DNA of 64,000 nt, taken from the NCBI GenBank assembly GCA_014381725.1, contig JACNLC010000045.1:1-64000 (forward strand). The letters run 5' to 3'. This DNA comes from Fidelibacterota bacterium (GTDB taxonomy: Bacteria; Fidelibacterota; Marinisomatia; SCGC-AAA003-L08; JACNLC01). The notes below the pieces were generated by a model, which searched no databases, was not told the DNA's origin, and saw only the letters and a list, made by a program, of their open reading frames with translations. Every line of letters starts with the position of its first letter. Position 1 is the stretch's first letter. Both the position numbers and the translations under genes were made by a program. Below are positions 1 to 9,081 of the stretch, in pieces.

Positions 1-300
1 AATCTGCTCAGAAACAAAGATTTGCGGTTCAGCATCAAGTTCGCTTTCGGAAAATTCTGCCGCAACACAACTTATAGATTGCGAACGCTTTGTCCACATT
101 GGCACAGCAGCAGATTTGAAATAATGATTTCCCTCATAGGCAGTTTCACCGCTTCCAATCCCCCAACAGTTTTGATCGTCGTAACCCCAACCTGACAAAT
201 CTTCAGTTTCTGCTCCTGGATTAGTGAGTAAATTAACCTGAGCATACCCGGTTGCAGCAACAATCAGCAAAATTCCTGTAAAATAATTAAATCTACGCAT
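1..300 (-). CDS. Secreted protein, N-terminal fragment (cut by left edge)
   Basis: The first 100 codons of a gene that continues past the left edge. The start is well supported: an AGGAGG ribosome binding site lies just upstream (about 308-313). The product begins MRRFNYFTGILLIVAATGYA, a clear signal peptide with a likely cut after 'GYA'. It continues with 'NLLTNPGAETEDLSGW', a pattern I know from the start of beta-sandwich carbohydrate-binding-like modules in extracellular proteins. That suggests an exported, possibly surface-anchored protein. The catalytic or sorting part is outside the window, so the function is unknown. A shorter overlapping reading in another frame is a shadow of this gene. 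Confidence 0.8.
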   Translation of the reverse strand, partial: MRRFNYFTGILLIVAATGYAQVNLLTNPGAETEDLSGWGYDDQNCWGIGSGETAYEGNHYFKSAAVPMWTKRSQSISCVAAEFSESELDAEPQIFVSEQI

Positions 301-351
301 TTTAAAACCTCCTAAATTAAACTAATAAATTACAAATTTGGTGTTAGCGGT

Positions 352-537
352 TTAGTTTGTTCTTTTCGCATTTTCCGACGGATTTTTTTCAACTTTTTCC
401 TGATTTATATTATCCGTACTCTCCGTCAAAAAATCTTCCAATATTTGTTTTTTCATCTTCAAGTTTTCAATGATGCTATTAATGCTATCATCAAACTTAT
501 TCTTTTTCTCTTTGGATGAAGAGTGTCTATCCCGCAT
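352..537 (-). CDS. Small charged hypothetical protein
   Basis: A 61-residue protein, Lys/Glu/Asn-rich, with no signal peptide or membrane segment. Residues about 15-42 look able to form a short helix or coiled coil ('SINSIIENLKMKKQILEDF'). A GGGAG motif sits about 4 bases before the ATG. It lies between the TPR-LuxR regulator and the left-edge secreted protein on the same strand, but a terminator separates it from the regulator. I do not recognise a family. It could be a real small gene or chance; the ribosome binding site is the main support. Confidence 0.5.
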   Translation of the reverse strand: MRDRHSSSKEKKNKFDDSINSIIENLKMKKQILEDFLTESTDNINQEKVEKNPSENAKRTN

Positions 538-630
538 TTTTCTCCCGCTTAACTATTTTTTGTTATATTCTTTGATATAAAATTATTACTTTTAACAATA
601 ATTGTCAACTCTACAAAACCTCTACTGCGT

Positions 631-659
631 AAAAAAAGGACACATTTTTCTGTGTCCTT
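631..659 (-). terminator. Intrinsic terminator after the TPR-LuxR gene
   Basis: A perfect 9-bp stem (636-644 with 651-659, AAGGACACA/TGTGTCCTT) with a 6-base loop. Read on the minus strand it is followed by a run of seven T (631-637). It lies about 40 bases past the stop codon of the regulator gene. Confidence 0.85.
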
Positions 660-698
660 AGTCCTTATAAAGTATCTACAAAGAAATAGGAGAACAAC

Positions 699-2207
699 TT
701 ACAAGTTTAAAATAAACTTCACGAGGTTATCGCACTTTGGAATTTTCAGTTTTTTTCGTATTCTATAGCGGTAATTCTCAATCGTCTCTACGCGTAGATA
801 TGTTAGGCGGGCAATATCCTTAGTGTTCAAATTTAATTTTAGAAAAGCACAAATCTTTTGCTCTCGCGGGGAAAGTTTGGGAAATTTAACAGAAAGTTTT
901 TCGAAAAAATCTTCATGTATTTCCTGAAACCACTGTTCAAATTCTTCCCAATTATCCTCTGTTTTTATGTGGGCTTGGATGTTTTTAGTAATTTGTTTGG
1001 CGGCAGTTTTAATTTCTTCCACATCATCTGATTGAAGTGCCAATAAATCCTTGGAAAAATGCAAAAGCAGTTCGTTTTTCTGAACCATTGCCATTGCTTT
1101 TGTAGTTAGTTCTCTTGATTTATGGTCAAGCTCAAGCTGTAACCTTTCGTTTTCTCGCAGAATTCTTTCGGTTTCCAAATTTGTTTTCAATTCCTCAATT
1201 GCTTTTTGTTTTTCAGCGATAAACCGACTTTTTTCAATGTTTAACAATTCATCTTTAATCGTTACATATTGAACAAGATAATCAACCGCCTTTTTGTGTT
1301 CGCCAATCTCTTGGTAAATTGAAAAAAGCTTTTCCAAAGAATATTTCATCCTCTCCTTACAACCATATTTTTTGCCGATTACCAATGCTTTTTGCAAGGA
1401 TACGATTGCATCTTTGTAGTTACTCTGTTTGATAAAAATATTTCCAAGATGATTGTGTGCCACACAAACACCTTCATAATTATTCAAATTCTCTTTGATT
1501 TTAAGCGACTTTTTCACAAATTTATAGGCTTCATCAAGCTTTCCAGTTGTCTCATAAACTCCTGCTATATTCATTAATGTTTTTGACAAACTTATTTTGT
1601 CTGATAATTTTTCCTTTTCCTTCAATGCTGTTTGAAAATGTTTCAATGCACTTTCAAAACCACCTAATTTAGCAAACACAATACCTAAATTATTCATACA
1701 GCTCGCAGCTAATTGTTTGTCGTTTATCTCTTCGGCAACATTCATCGCTGATTGGTACGATTTTTTGGCATCTTCGTATTCTTCTAGCTTTTCGCTAAGA
1801 GAACCTATGTTAAGCAAACATTTTGCTTGCCACACTTTATTTTTTCTAACAACAAACTCATTCATCGCTAACTGATATGATTGGATTGCCCTGCGATAAT
1901 TCCCTTGAACAAGAAAAACATTCCCCAAATTATTCAAAATTATACCGTGTTCTTCGTGCTTTCCAATCATTTCAGATAACTCAAGTGCTTTTTCAAAGTA
2001 TTTTTGCGCCTTGTTATATTTGCTTAACGCAAAATGTACTTGCCCGAGCATATTATTCGCATTGCATTCTAAATTCTTATCATTTTTTGATAAAGAAAGA
2101 TTTAGTAATTTTAGAGCAATTGCCTGTGCATTTTTTGAGTCATCTTTAACTGTATGCTCGAAGTTTCGAATTAATTTATTTAGATTGTTATCAGTTTTTT
2201 GATTCAT
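699..2207 (-). CDS. TPR-repeat regulator with C-terminal LuxR-type HTH
   Basis: A 502-residue cytoplasmic protein with no signal peptide or membrane segment. Residues about 30-320 are tandem tetratricopeptide repeats (for example 'NNLGNVFLVQGNYRRAIQSY'). A long charged coiled coil follows (about 330-400). The last 60 residues are a LuxR/GerE-like helix-turn-helix ('LSPREQKICAFLKLNLNTKD', then 'VETIENYRYRIRKKLKI'). This architecture is common in FCB bacteria as a one-component or partner-controlled regulator; its signal is unknown. I chose the internal ATG at 2207 because the longer reading to 2297 would be encoded by the terminator hairpin of the upstream gene. It may respond to a partner through its TPRs; a link to the giant neighbour is conjecture. 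Confidence 0.85.
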   Translation of the reverse strand: MNQKTDNNLNKLIRNFEHTVKDDSKNAQAIALKLLNLSLSKNDKNLECNANNMLGQVHFALSKYNKAQKYFEKALELSEMIGKHEEHGIILNNLGNVFLVQGNYRRAIQSYQLAMNEFVVRKNKVWQAKCLLNIGSLSEKLEEYEDAKKSYQSAMNVAEEINDKQLAASCMNNLGIVFAKLGGFESALKHFQTALKEKEKLSDKISLSKTLMNIAGVYETTGKLDEAYKFVKKSLKIKENLNNYEGVCVAHNHLGNIFIKQSNYKDAIVSLQKALVIGKKYGCKERMKYSLEKLFSIYQEIGEHKKAVDYLVQYVTIKDELLNIEKSRFIAEKQKAIEELKTNLETERILRENERLQLELDHKSRELTTKAMAMVQKNELLLHFSKDLLALQSDDVEEIKTAAKQITKNIQAHIKTEDNWEEFEQWFQEIHEDFFEKLSVKFPKLSPREQKICAFLKLNLNTKDIARLTYLRVETIENYRYRIRKKLKIPKCDNLVKFILNL

Positions 2208-2275
2208 TATTGAGTGTAATTTACAAAGAATTACTACATATTGTATAAAGTGAATGAGAATTTGTAAAGATACTA

Positions 2276-2305
2276 AAAACCCCTCAGATTGCTCCAAGGG
2301 GTTTT
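2276..2305 (-). terminator. Bidirectional-looking terminator after the giant surface-protein gene
   Basis: Stem 2276-2284 with 2297-2305 (AAAACCCCT/AGGGGTTTT), loop of 12 bases, flanked by T runs when read on the minus strand. It ends the 2169-residue gene and overlaps the spurious N-terminal extension of the TPR-LuxR reading frame. Confidence 0.85.
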
Positions 2306-2319
2306 GGTTTCTAAACCTT

Positions 2320-2404
2320 CACAACGAAATCATCCACCTGAAAACCATTGGCGGACAAGCCGAAATTACGAACTTGCTTTATTTCGTCAGTTCGTTGTTT
2401 ATTT
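2320..2404. repeat. Dispersed intergenic repeat, copy A
   Basis: About 85 bases that closely match a second intergenic stretch at 17038-17130. Shared blocks include CGGACAAGCCGAA, TTACGA, TTTATTTCGTC and CGTTGTTTATTT. This copy sits between the stop codon of the giant gene and its terminator, so it is transcribed as 3' untranslated RNA. Confidence 0.75.
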
Positions 2405-2408
2405 CTTA

Positions 2409-5400
2409 CTACTTCAACAACAACACTTTTTGTGTTCCAACATAATCACTAGCAGTCATTCTAACAAAATACAATCCACTGGGTTGATTATCTGCATTCC
2501 AAGTTACTTGATGATAACCAGCTTCTACTTGACCTGTTACCAAAGTTTCTACCAATTGACCTTGAACATTGTAAACATCTAATCTAACATCGCTATTAAC
2601 TTCTAACTGATAACCAATAACTGTTTTTGGGTTAAATGGATTTGGATATGCTTTTGATAATCCAAATGTTGTAGGTTTCTGTTCTGTTTTAAATAGCACA
2701 GGTTCAAAATCATTGCCTAAATTCGCATTTATCTCAAATGTGACTATATTTGTTAAATCAATTACTTCACCAGATTGAAATGCTTTGAAACTAACTTCAT
2801 CTCCATTTTCACCATAAATCACTAGATTGATTGTATAACTATTTGTAAGTGGGAAGTGTGTAGCTTTTGAAACTCCTCTTACCTCATCACCTACAAATGC
2901 AACTAATTCATCAAATTCGTTAGTTTCTTCAAATACTGCAGTTAAAGTCATATTATGCTCAAATTGATGTGGGTTAACGCTCCAATGGAGTTCAATAACT
3001 TCATTGTCAATTCTAACTAGACCATTAGGAGTTGGGTAAATCAATTCTGCAGGTTCAGACATTTCAAGCATATATCCAATCCCAGGTTCCATAATTGCTA
3101 AACCATACCAACCAAAACCATCGTAATAAGTTGCAAATCCTGTTTGATTCTTAATGATAATTCCATTAGAACCAATTGTTGCTAAAGCTTCATTCAAGTC
3201 ATTTGACTGTTGTGGTAAATATCCAATCCAGTTCCATCCTGCCATAAGATCGATAGGTGTAATAGTAACATCAACGGGATATCCAACAAATGACAATGTA
3301 GCATCTGTTGACATTTGAATCATATACATACTCATCACATCTAACTCATTAAGTCCATACCAACCAAAACCATCGTAATAAGTTGCAAATCCTGTTTGAT
3401 TCTTGATAATAATACCATTAGAACCTAGAGTAGCCAAGACAGTATTCAAACTCATATCTTCCATTTCTACATTAAGCGAGAACCAGTTCCAACCGGCTAA
3501 CTGACTAACAACTTGCTGAACAGTAAGCACAACAACTACAGATTCTGAATTTTCACTTTCATTTCCGTGAATATCTGTTGAAGTTATACAATAAGAAATA
3601 TCTCCTGTAGCAGATACATCAAATTCAGTAAATTGTGATTCGGTAGCATAACCAACTATTTCACCATCTCTAAATATTGAGAAATATTGGAAATCTTCAT
3701 CAGTCGAAGCATCCCAAGATAACATCACAGTATTGCCTTCATTATCTGCAAGAAGTCCTGTTGGAATCGCAGGAGCTATGTTGTCAACTGAAAAACCTTC
3801 GCCAACTTCAGAAATCCATATACCCTCTTCGAGCGAAGCTATCACTCTAAATTGTGTAATAGCATCTTCTGTTTCTGTAGCATCTTGGAGAGTTGTAACT
3901 TCAGCAACATATAGATCTTGCCCGTAAGCAACATAAGTCATTACGCCAACCCAACCTTCTTCATCTAATCGCTCGATTGTGTAGTATTCAGTTCTTAGTT
4001 GTTCATCAAAATATGCGGGTTCGAATTTCACATAAACTCGCCCACCTTGATCATTAGGAATATCAACAATCTCAGTGATAACCGGTCTAAGTTCAAGAAC
4101 AACCAAAACAAATTCTGAAAATACTGTATCTTCGCCATCTGAGACTTCAACTGCAAATACAAATACTCCTTCAAAAGGAGCATCACCCGACAACAAATTA
4201 CCATTTAAAGCTAACCATTCAGGTTGATTGACCACGCCAAATGTTAACTCAGGAGAATCTATATCATCAGCTTCTAAAATAATTGATACTGCATCTCCGA
4301 CACCAGCCATAGTCTCCATAGATTCCATTGTGAAAAATGGTAAATCGTTGATCGAATTAATTGTGAGAGTGAGAATTTCCTCATCACTTGCTCCATCCGT
4401 ATCAATTACAGCAACAGTTAGTTCAACTATACCGTTTTGATTATCGAAAACATCAATATTAATTTGAGCTAATTGATCATCAGTTTGTTCGATAGTAATT
4501 TCAGCTATTCCTTCACTTATTGAAGAAACTGTAAAATTAAGTGATTGCTCATTTGTTTCTATATCAATATCGGTTGCAGATATTTCAATAGAGAAATCTA
4601 CATCTTCATCAGTTACTAAATTACCAATTGGATTTAGAACAGGTGTATCATTAACAGATTCAACAATTACTTCAACATCGTCGGATGCGATTGCTCTTCC
4701 TTGATTATCGTTTACAGTAAAGGTTAGTACTTCTGTTCCGAACCAGTTATCTGGACCATTGACAGCAACATTGTATCCATCAATATCAACTGTTAAATTT
4801 GTATTTCCTGAAACTGATAGTGTTAATTCATCACCATCAACATCACTTAGATAATTGGTAAAATCAACATTCAAATTTCCATCCTCTTCAAAAGTAACAA
4901 TATCAGGAAGATTAATTACGGGTGCATCGTTAACTGGATTGACAGTTATTGTTACAATTCCCATCTCTGAATTTACCTCTCCATCGTTAGCAATGTATGT
5001 AAATGTATCTATTCCATTATAATTTTCATTAGGATAGTAAAATCCGTCAGAATACATTCCGTTAAGAGGAGAATCGACTACTGAAAAAGTCAACACATCA
5101 CCATCAACATCAGAACCAGATAATTCAATTGCTAATTCAATATCTTCATTTGTCTCAACTGATACTTCATCTACAACAGGAGTATCGTTTACTGCTAAAA
5201 CACTAACCTCTACATCTGCAGTTACAATATCATAACCATCATCAATGTTAAAAGTGATATTTTCAGAGCCATACCAATTTTCTTGTGTTGTGCTAAATGT
5301 AACTAACATTTCACTAATAACAACAGAAATGTCAGAAAATCCATTAGCAGATAGGGTTAACTCATCTCCGTCAGCATCACCAACATAATCTCCAAACTCA

Positions 5401-8400
5401 AATTCAACAGAAGTATCTTCATCAAACGAAATATCAGTTGGTAGTGCAATCCAAGGTAAATCGTTAACAGGAATAACTTCTATTTCAACAGCTGTAGATT
5501 GTGAATAAAGTTCACCGTCAAATACTTTATATGTAAAAACATCTGTTCCAAAGTAATTCAGATTTGGTATATAATTAAAAGAACCATCTTCATTTAGATA
5601 AACCGAACCATTTTCAGCATCATCATCTAAAACTGCAAGCAATGATACATTCATAAATTGCACTGGATCTATATCGTTTCCGTGAATATCATTCGCAACA
5701 AAAGTAACTGAGTAACCAGACATATTATAAACAGCGTCTTCGCTTGCATCATATGCTTTGAAGGTCATTGTTTCACCATTTGTGTTTGCATATAGCATCA
5801 TATTTACGGTAAATCGACCAGAAATGGGGAAATATGATGGAGAAGAAACACCACGCACTTCGTCACCCACAAACGCAGCTAGAATATCGTTTTCATCAGT
5901 TGATTCAATGCCATTAAAAATAATAACACTAGAACAAGTTGCATTAAATTCAAAATCAGGTGGGCTGCAAGTCCAGTCTGGCTCTTCCCTATTATTTATT
6001 AAATCAACATCATAGTCGTTTTCTAAAACACCTGGAGATTCAATATACAATTCAGTATCTTCATTTGTTGAATAAAAATCTGTAACACCATTAGGAGCAT
6101 CATTAACAGGTAACACATCTATCTGAACATTATCACTTACAGCTGTTCTATCAACATTATCATTAACTGTGAAGGTCAAAGTTTCAGATCCATACCAGTT
6201 TTGGTTATTTGTTCCAAAATTTACATACAAACCATCAATATCAACTGAGATATTTGAATTCCCTAAAACTGTTAATATTAATGGATCACCATCTGCATCT
6301 TCAATGAATTCATTGAAATCTACAAATAGAGCATTATCCTCATCAAATGTAAAATTATTTGGTAATAATATTGTAGGAATATCATTAACAGGATTAACCG
6401 TTATTGAAGCTAAAGTAATATCAGAGTAAAGTTCACCATCAAATACTCGATAACTAAAAGTATCAGAGCCAAAATAATTTATTGAAGGTGTATAAACGAA
6501 AGAACCATCGCTATCGAGAATTAAATTACCATTTTGGACATCAGAATATAATTCCACAGATAACGAATAACAATTTAGTTCAATAGGATTCATATCGTTT
6601 CCAATATTATCGTTTGCAGTAAATTCGTAAGAATATCCTCCAACACTATAAACAATATCTTCACTTGAATCATACGCTTTAAATGTCATTGTTTCTCCAT
6701 TTGTGTTAGCATAAATCATCATATTTACTGTAAATCTATCCGTAATCGGGAAATAAGTAGGTTGAGCAACTCCACGACATTCCTCTCCAACAAACACAGC
6801 CAGAATATCATTTTCATCGGCAGATTCCTCACCATCAAATGTTAAAACACTTGTAAATGTAGAATTGAATTCAAAATTAGGTGCGTGAACTGACCAATTC
6901 GGAATTTCTCTTATCAGAAAATCTATATCATAATCATTACCCAACACTCCAGGTGATTCTATTTCTAAGGTAATATCCTCATCTATTTCGTAATAATCAG
7001 ATTCTCCTGTGGGTGCATCATTAACTGGTAAAACATTAATTACAACATCCTCTGTTGTTTCAAATACACCATCAGAGACTATGAATGTAACATCCTCAGA
7101 ACCAAACCAATTTTCTGTAATTGTACCAAATAAGACATCAAACTCATTAACAACAATTGATATTTGAGAATTACCTTCAACAGACAGTGATAATTGATCT
7201 CCATCAACATCTCCAATCAAGTTATTAAAATTTAGATTTAATTCAGTATCTTCATCGAAGTTGATATCAGAAGTAGAAACCCAAGGTGCATCGTTAACTG
7301 GATTAATCACAATTTCAACACTAGCAATTCCGGAATAATCAGTTCCATCAAATGCCCGATAACTGAAAGAATCTGAACCAAAATAATTTAATGAAGGTGT
7401 GTAAACGAAAGAACCATCGCTATCGAGATTTAAATTACCATTTTGGACATCAGAATATAATTCCACAGCTAACGAATAACAATTTAGTTCAATGGGATTC
7501 ATATCGTTTCCAATATTATCGTTTGCAGTAAATTCGTAAGAATATCCTCCAACACTATAAACAATATCTTCACTTGAATCATACGCTTTAAATGTCATTG
7601 TTTCTCCATTTGTGTTAGCATAAATCATCATATTTACTGTAAATCTATCCGTAATCGGGAAATAAGTAGGTTGAGCAACTCCACGACATTCCTCTCCAAC
7701 AAACACAGCCAGAATATCATTTTCATCGGCAGATTCCTCACCATCAAATGTTAAAACACTTGTAAATGTAGAATTGAATTCAAAATTAGGTGCGTGAACT
7801 GACCAATTCGGAATTTCTCTGATTAAAAAATCAACATCAAAGTCATTTTCTAAAACACCAGGAGATACAACTTGAAAATAATTATCCTCGTCTATTTCAA
7901 AAAAGTCATCTTCTGCAACAGGAGGGTCATTCACAGGAAGGACATTAACAATTATAATTTCTGAAGTTTCATCAATCCCATCAGAAACTGTAAAAGTTAC
8001 ATCCTCAGAACCAAACCAATTTTCTGTAATTGTACCAAATAAGACATCAAATTCATTAACGATAATTGATATTTGAGAATTACCTTCAACAGACAGCGAT
8101 AATTGATCTCCATCAACATCTCCAATAAAATCTGTAAAACTTAGATTTAATTCTGTATCTTCATCGAAGTTGATATCAGAAGTAGAAATCCAAGGTGCAT
8201 CGTTAACCGAGTTGATTGTAATATTAACTGAAGCAATATTTGAATAGTCAATTCCATCGAATGCAACATAAGTAAACGAATCTAAGCCATTAAAATTCTC
8301 AATTGGAATGTAATTGAATGAGCCATCAGAATTTAAAGTAAGTTCTCCATATTCTGCATCACTTTCTAGAATAGCTGACATTGTAAAACAGTTCATTTCC

Positions 8401-8918
8401 AAAGGGACCATATCGTTGCCTGACATTTCGTTTGCAGTAAATGTGTAAGAATATCCAGCTACAGAATATACTTTGTCTTCACTTGCATCATACGCTTTAA
8501 ATGTCATTGTTTCTCCATTTGTGTTAGCATAATTCATCAAGTTTACTGTGTATCTACCATTTACTGGAAAAAATGTAGGTTGAGCAACACCTCTGCATTC
8601 TGCACCAACGAATGCTGCTAGAATATCGTTACTATCTACAGATTCCTCACCATCAAAAATTAACACACTAGTCATTGTTGCATTAAATTCGTAGCTTGGA
8701 GGATGAACTGACCAATTCGGAATATCTCTGCCTGGATTCATATCCTCATCATTGTCATTTCCCAAAATACCCGGTGCGCTTACAATAAGTTCGGTATCCT
8801 CCTCAATTACATAAGCATCATCACTTGCCACAGGTGCATAATTTCGCACTCCAGCTCCAAATAACTGACTAAGCGTAATTCCAAAAACCGCTATTATTAA
8901 AACCCATTTATTTTTCAT
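2409..8918 (-). CDS. Giant secreted multi-domain surface protein with type IX-like sorting domain
   Basis: 2169 residues. A signal peptide (MKNKWVLIIAVFGITLSQLFG) is followed by four tandem super-repeats of about 303 residues (roughly 30-1250). Each has a Big_9-type Ig/cadherin-like domain interrupted by a module of about 110 residues ('WSVHPPSYEFNATMTSV...FVGAECRGVAQPT'), then a second cadherin-like domain with 'DVDGD' calcium-type loops. More cadherin-like domains without the module follow (about 1250-1700), then an FN3-like domain (about 1716-1796), two 'GWNW' repeats (about 1806-1962), a free copy of the module (about 1978-2080) and a C-terminal sorting domain beginning 'KAYPNPFNPKTVIGYQL'. 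A strong AAGGAG precedes the ATG. It is likely a calcium-stabilised adhesin or stalk exported by a type IX-like system. No catalytic domain is seen. Confidence 0.9.
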   Translation of the reverse strand: MKNKWVLIIAVFGITLSQLFGAGVRNYAPVASDDAYVIEEDTELIVSAPGILGNDNDEDMNPGRDIPNWSVHPPSYEFNATMTSVLIFDGEESVDSNDILAAFVGAECRGVAQPTFFPVNGRYTVNLMNYANTNGETMTFKAYDASEDKVYSVAGYSYTFTANEMSGNDMVPLEMNCFTMSAILESDAEYGELTLNSDGSFNYIPIENFNGLDSFTYVAFDGIDYSNIASVNITINSVNDAPWISTSDINFDEDTELNLSFTDFIGDVDGDQLSLSVEGNSQISIIVNEFDVLFGTITENWFGSEDVTFTVSDGIDETSEIIIVNVLPVNDPPVAEDDFFEIDEDNYFQVVSPGVLENDFDVDFLIREIPNWSVHAPNFEFNSTFTSVLTFDGEESADENDILAVFVGEECRGVAQPTYFPITDRFTVNMMIYANTNGETMTFKAYDSSEDIVYSVGGYSYEFTANDNIGNDMNPIELNCYSLAVELYSDVQNGNLNLDSDGSFVYTPSLNYFGSDSFSYRAFDGTDYSGIASVEIVINPVNDAPWVSTSDINFDEDTELNLNFNNLIGDVDGDQLSLSVEGNSQISIVVNEFDVLFGTITENWFGSEDVTFIVSDGVFETTEDVVINVLPVNDAPTGESDYYEIDEDITLEIESPGVLGNDYDIDFLIREIPNWSVHAPNFEFNSTFTSVLTFDGEESADENDILAVFVGEECRGVAQPTYFPITDRFTVNMMIYANTNGETMTFKAYDSSEDIVYSVGGYSYEFTANDNIGNDMNPIELNCYSLSVELYSDVQNGNLILDSDGSFVYTPSINYFGSDTFSYRVFDGELYSDITLASITVNPVNDIPTILLPNNFTFDEDNALFVDFNEFIEDADGDPLILTVLGNSNISVDIDGLYVNFGTNNQNWYGSETLTFTVNDNVDRTAVSDNVQIDVLPVNDAPNGVTDFYSTNEDTELYIESPGVLENDYDVDLINNREEPDWTCSPPDFEFNATCSSVIIFNGIESTDENDILAAFVGDEVRGVSSPSYFPISGRFTVNMMLYANTNGETMTFKAYDASEDAVYNMSGYSVTFVANDIHGNDIDPVQFMNVSLLAVLDDDAENGSVYLNEDGSFNYIPNLNYFGTDVFTYKVFDGELYSQSTAVEIEVIPVNDLPWIALPTDISFDEDTSVEFEFGDYVGDADGDELTLSANGFSDISVVISEMLVTFSTTQENWYGSENITFNIDDGYDIVTADVEVSVLAVNDTPVVDEVSVETNEDIELAIELSGSDVDGDVLTFSVVDSPLNGMYSDGFYYPNENYNGIDTFTYIANDGEVNSEMGIVTITVNPVNDAPVINLPDIVTFEEDGNLNVDFTNYLSDVDGDELTLSVSGNTNLTVDIDGYNVAVNGPDNWFGTEVLTFTVNDNQGRAIASDDVEVIVESVNDTPVLNPIGNLVTDEDVDFSIEISATDIDIETNEQSLNFTVSSISEGIAEITIEQTDDQLAQINIDVFDNQNGIVELTVAVIDTDGASDEEILTLTINSINDLPFFTMESMETMAGVGDAVSIILEADDIDSPELTFGVVNQPEWLALNGNLLSGDAPFEGVFVFAVEVSDGEDTVFSEFVLVVLELRPVITEIVDIPNDQGGRVYVKFEPAYFDEQLRTEYYTIERLDEEGWVGVMTYVAYGQDLYVAEVTTLQDATETEDAITQFRVIASLEEGIWISEVGEGFSVDNIAPAIPTGLLADNEGNTVMLSWDASTDEDFQYFSIFRDGEIVGYATESQFTEFDVSATGDISYCITSTDIHGNESENSESVVVVLTVQQVVSQLAGWNWFSLNVEMEDMSLNTVLATLGSNGIIIKNQTGFATYYDGFGWYGLNELDVMSMYMIQMSTDATLSFVGYPVDVTITPIDLMAGWNWIGYLPQQSNDLNEALATIGSNGIIIKNQTGFATYYDGFGWYGLAIMEPGIGYMLEMSEPAELIYPTPNGLVRIDNEVIELHWSVNPHQFEHNMTLTAVFEETNEFDELVAFVGDEVRGVSKATHFPLTNSYTINLVIYGENGDEVSFKAFQSGEVIDLTNIVTFEINANLGNDFEPVLFKTEQKPTTFGLSKAYPNPFNPKTVIGYQLEVNSDVRLDVYNVQGQLVETLVTGQVEAGYHQVTWNADNQPSGLYFVRMTASDYVGTQKVLLLK
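6469..6911. repeat. Internal near-identical repeat, copy 2
   Basis: Matches 7378-7820 at a fixed offset of 909 bases (303 codons). I counted five differences in 443 bases and none between 6586 and 6911. It encodes the inserted module and flanking Ig-like strands of the giant protein. Confidence 0.9.
7378..7820. repeat. Internal near-identical repeat, copy 1
   Basis: Partner of 6469-6911. The offset is exactly 303 codons, so duplication or conversion keeps the reading frame. The first (about 8390-8720) and fourth (about 5640-5980) units of the same series are clearly diverged. Confidence 0.9.
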
Positions 8919-9081
8919 TAGATGTTCTCCTTCTGTTACATCTGTATTGTTAGTTAACTAATTCATTTCAAATTAAAATGAATATATTAAATCTTTGAGT
9001 GTAAATCCTCCTTCAGGATTTGTTCGAAGTTACCAAAAATATTTTACTATTCCAAATAACCACATCACATAATTGTATTTT

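Noticed and set aside
2208-2297. N-terminal extension of the TPR-LuxR protein
   Set aside because: Its first codons are encoded by the terminator hairpin at 2276-2305; the internal ATG at 2207 gives a normal TPR start.
5758-6429. Plus-strand reading frames opposite the giant surface-protein gene
   Set aside because: They are antisense shadows of a repetitive, codon-biased gene, with no ribosome binding sites or protein motifs.
9002-9022. AAATCCT/AGGATTT hairpin upstream of the giant gene
   Set aside because: The stem is short and no T run follows on either strand; I could not support a terminator or riboswitch.
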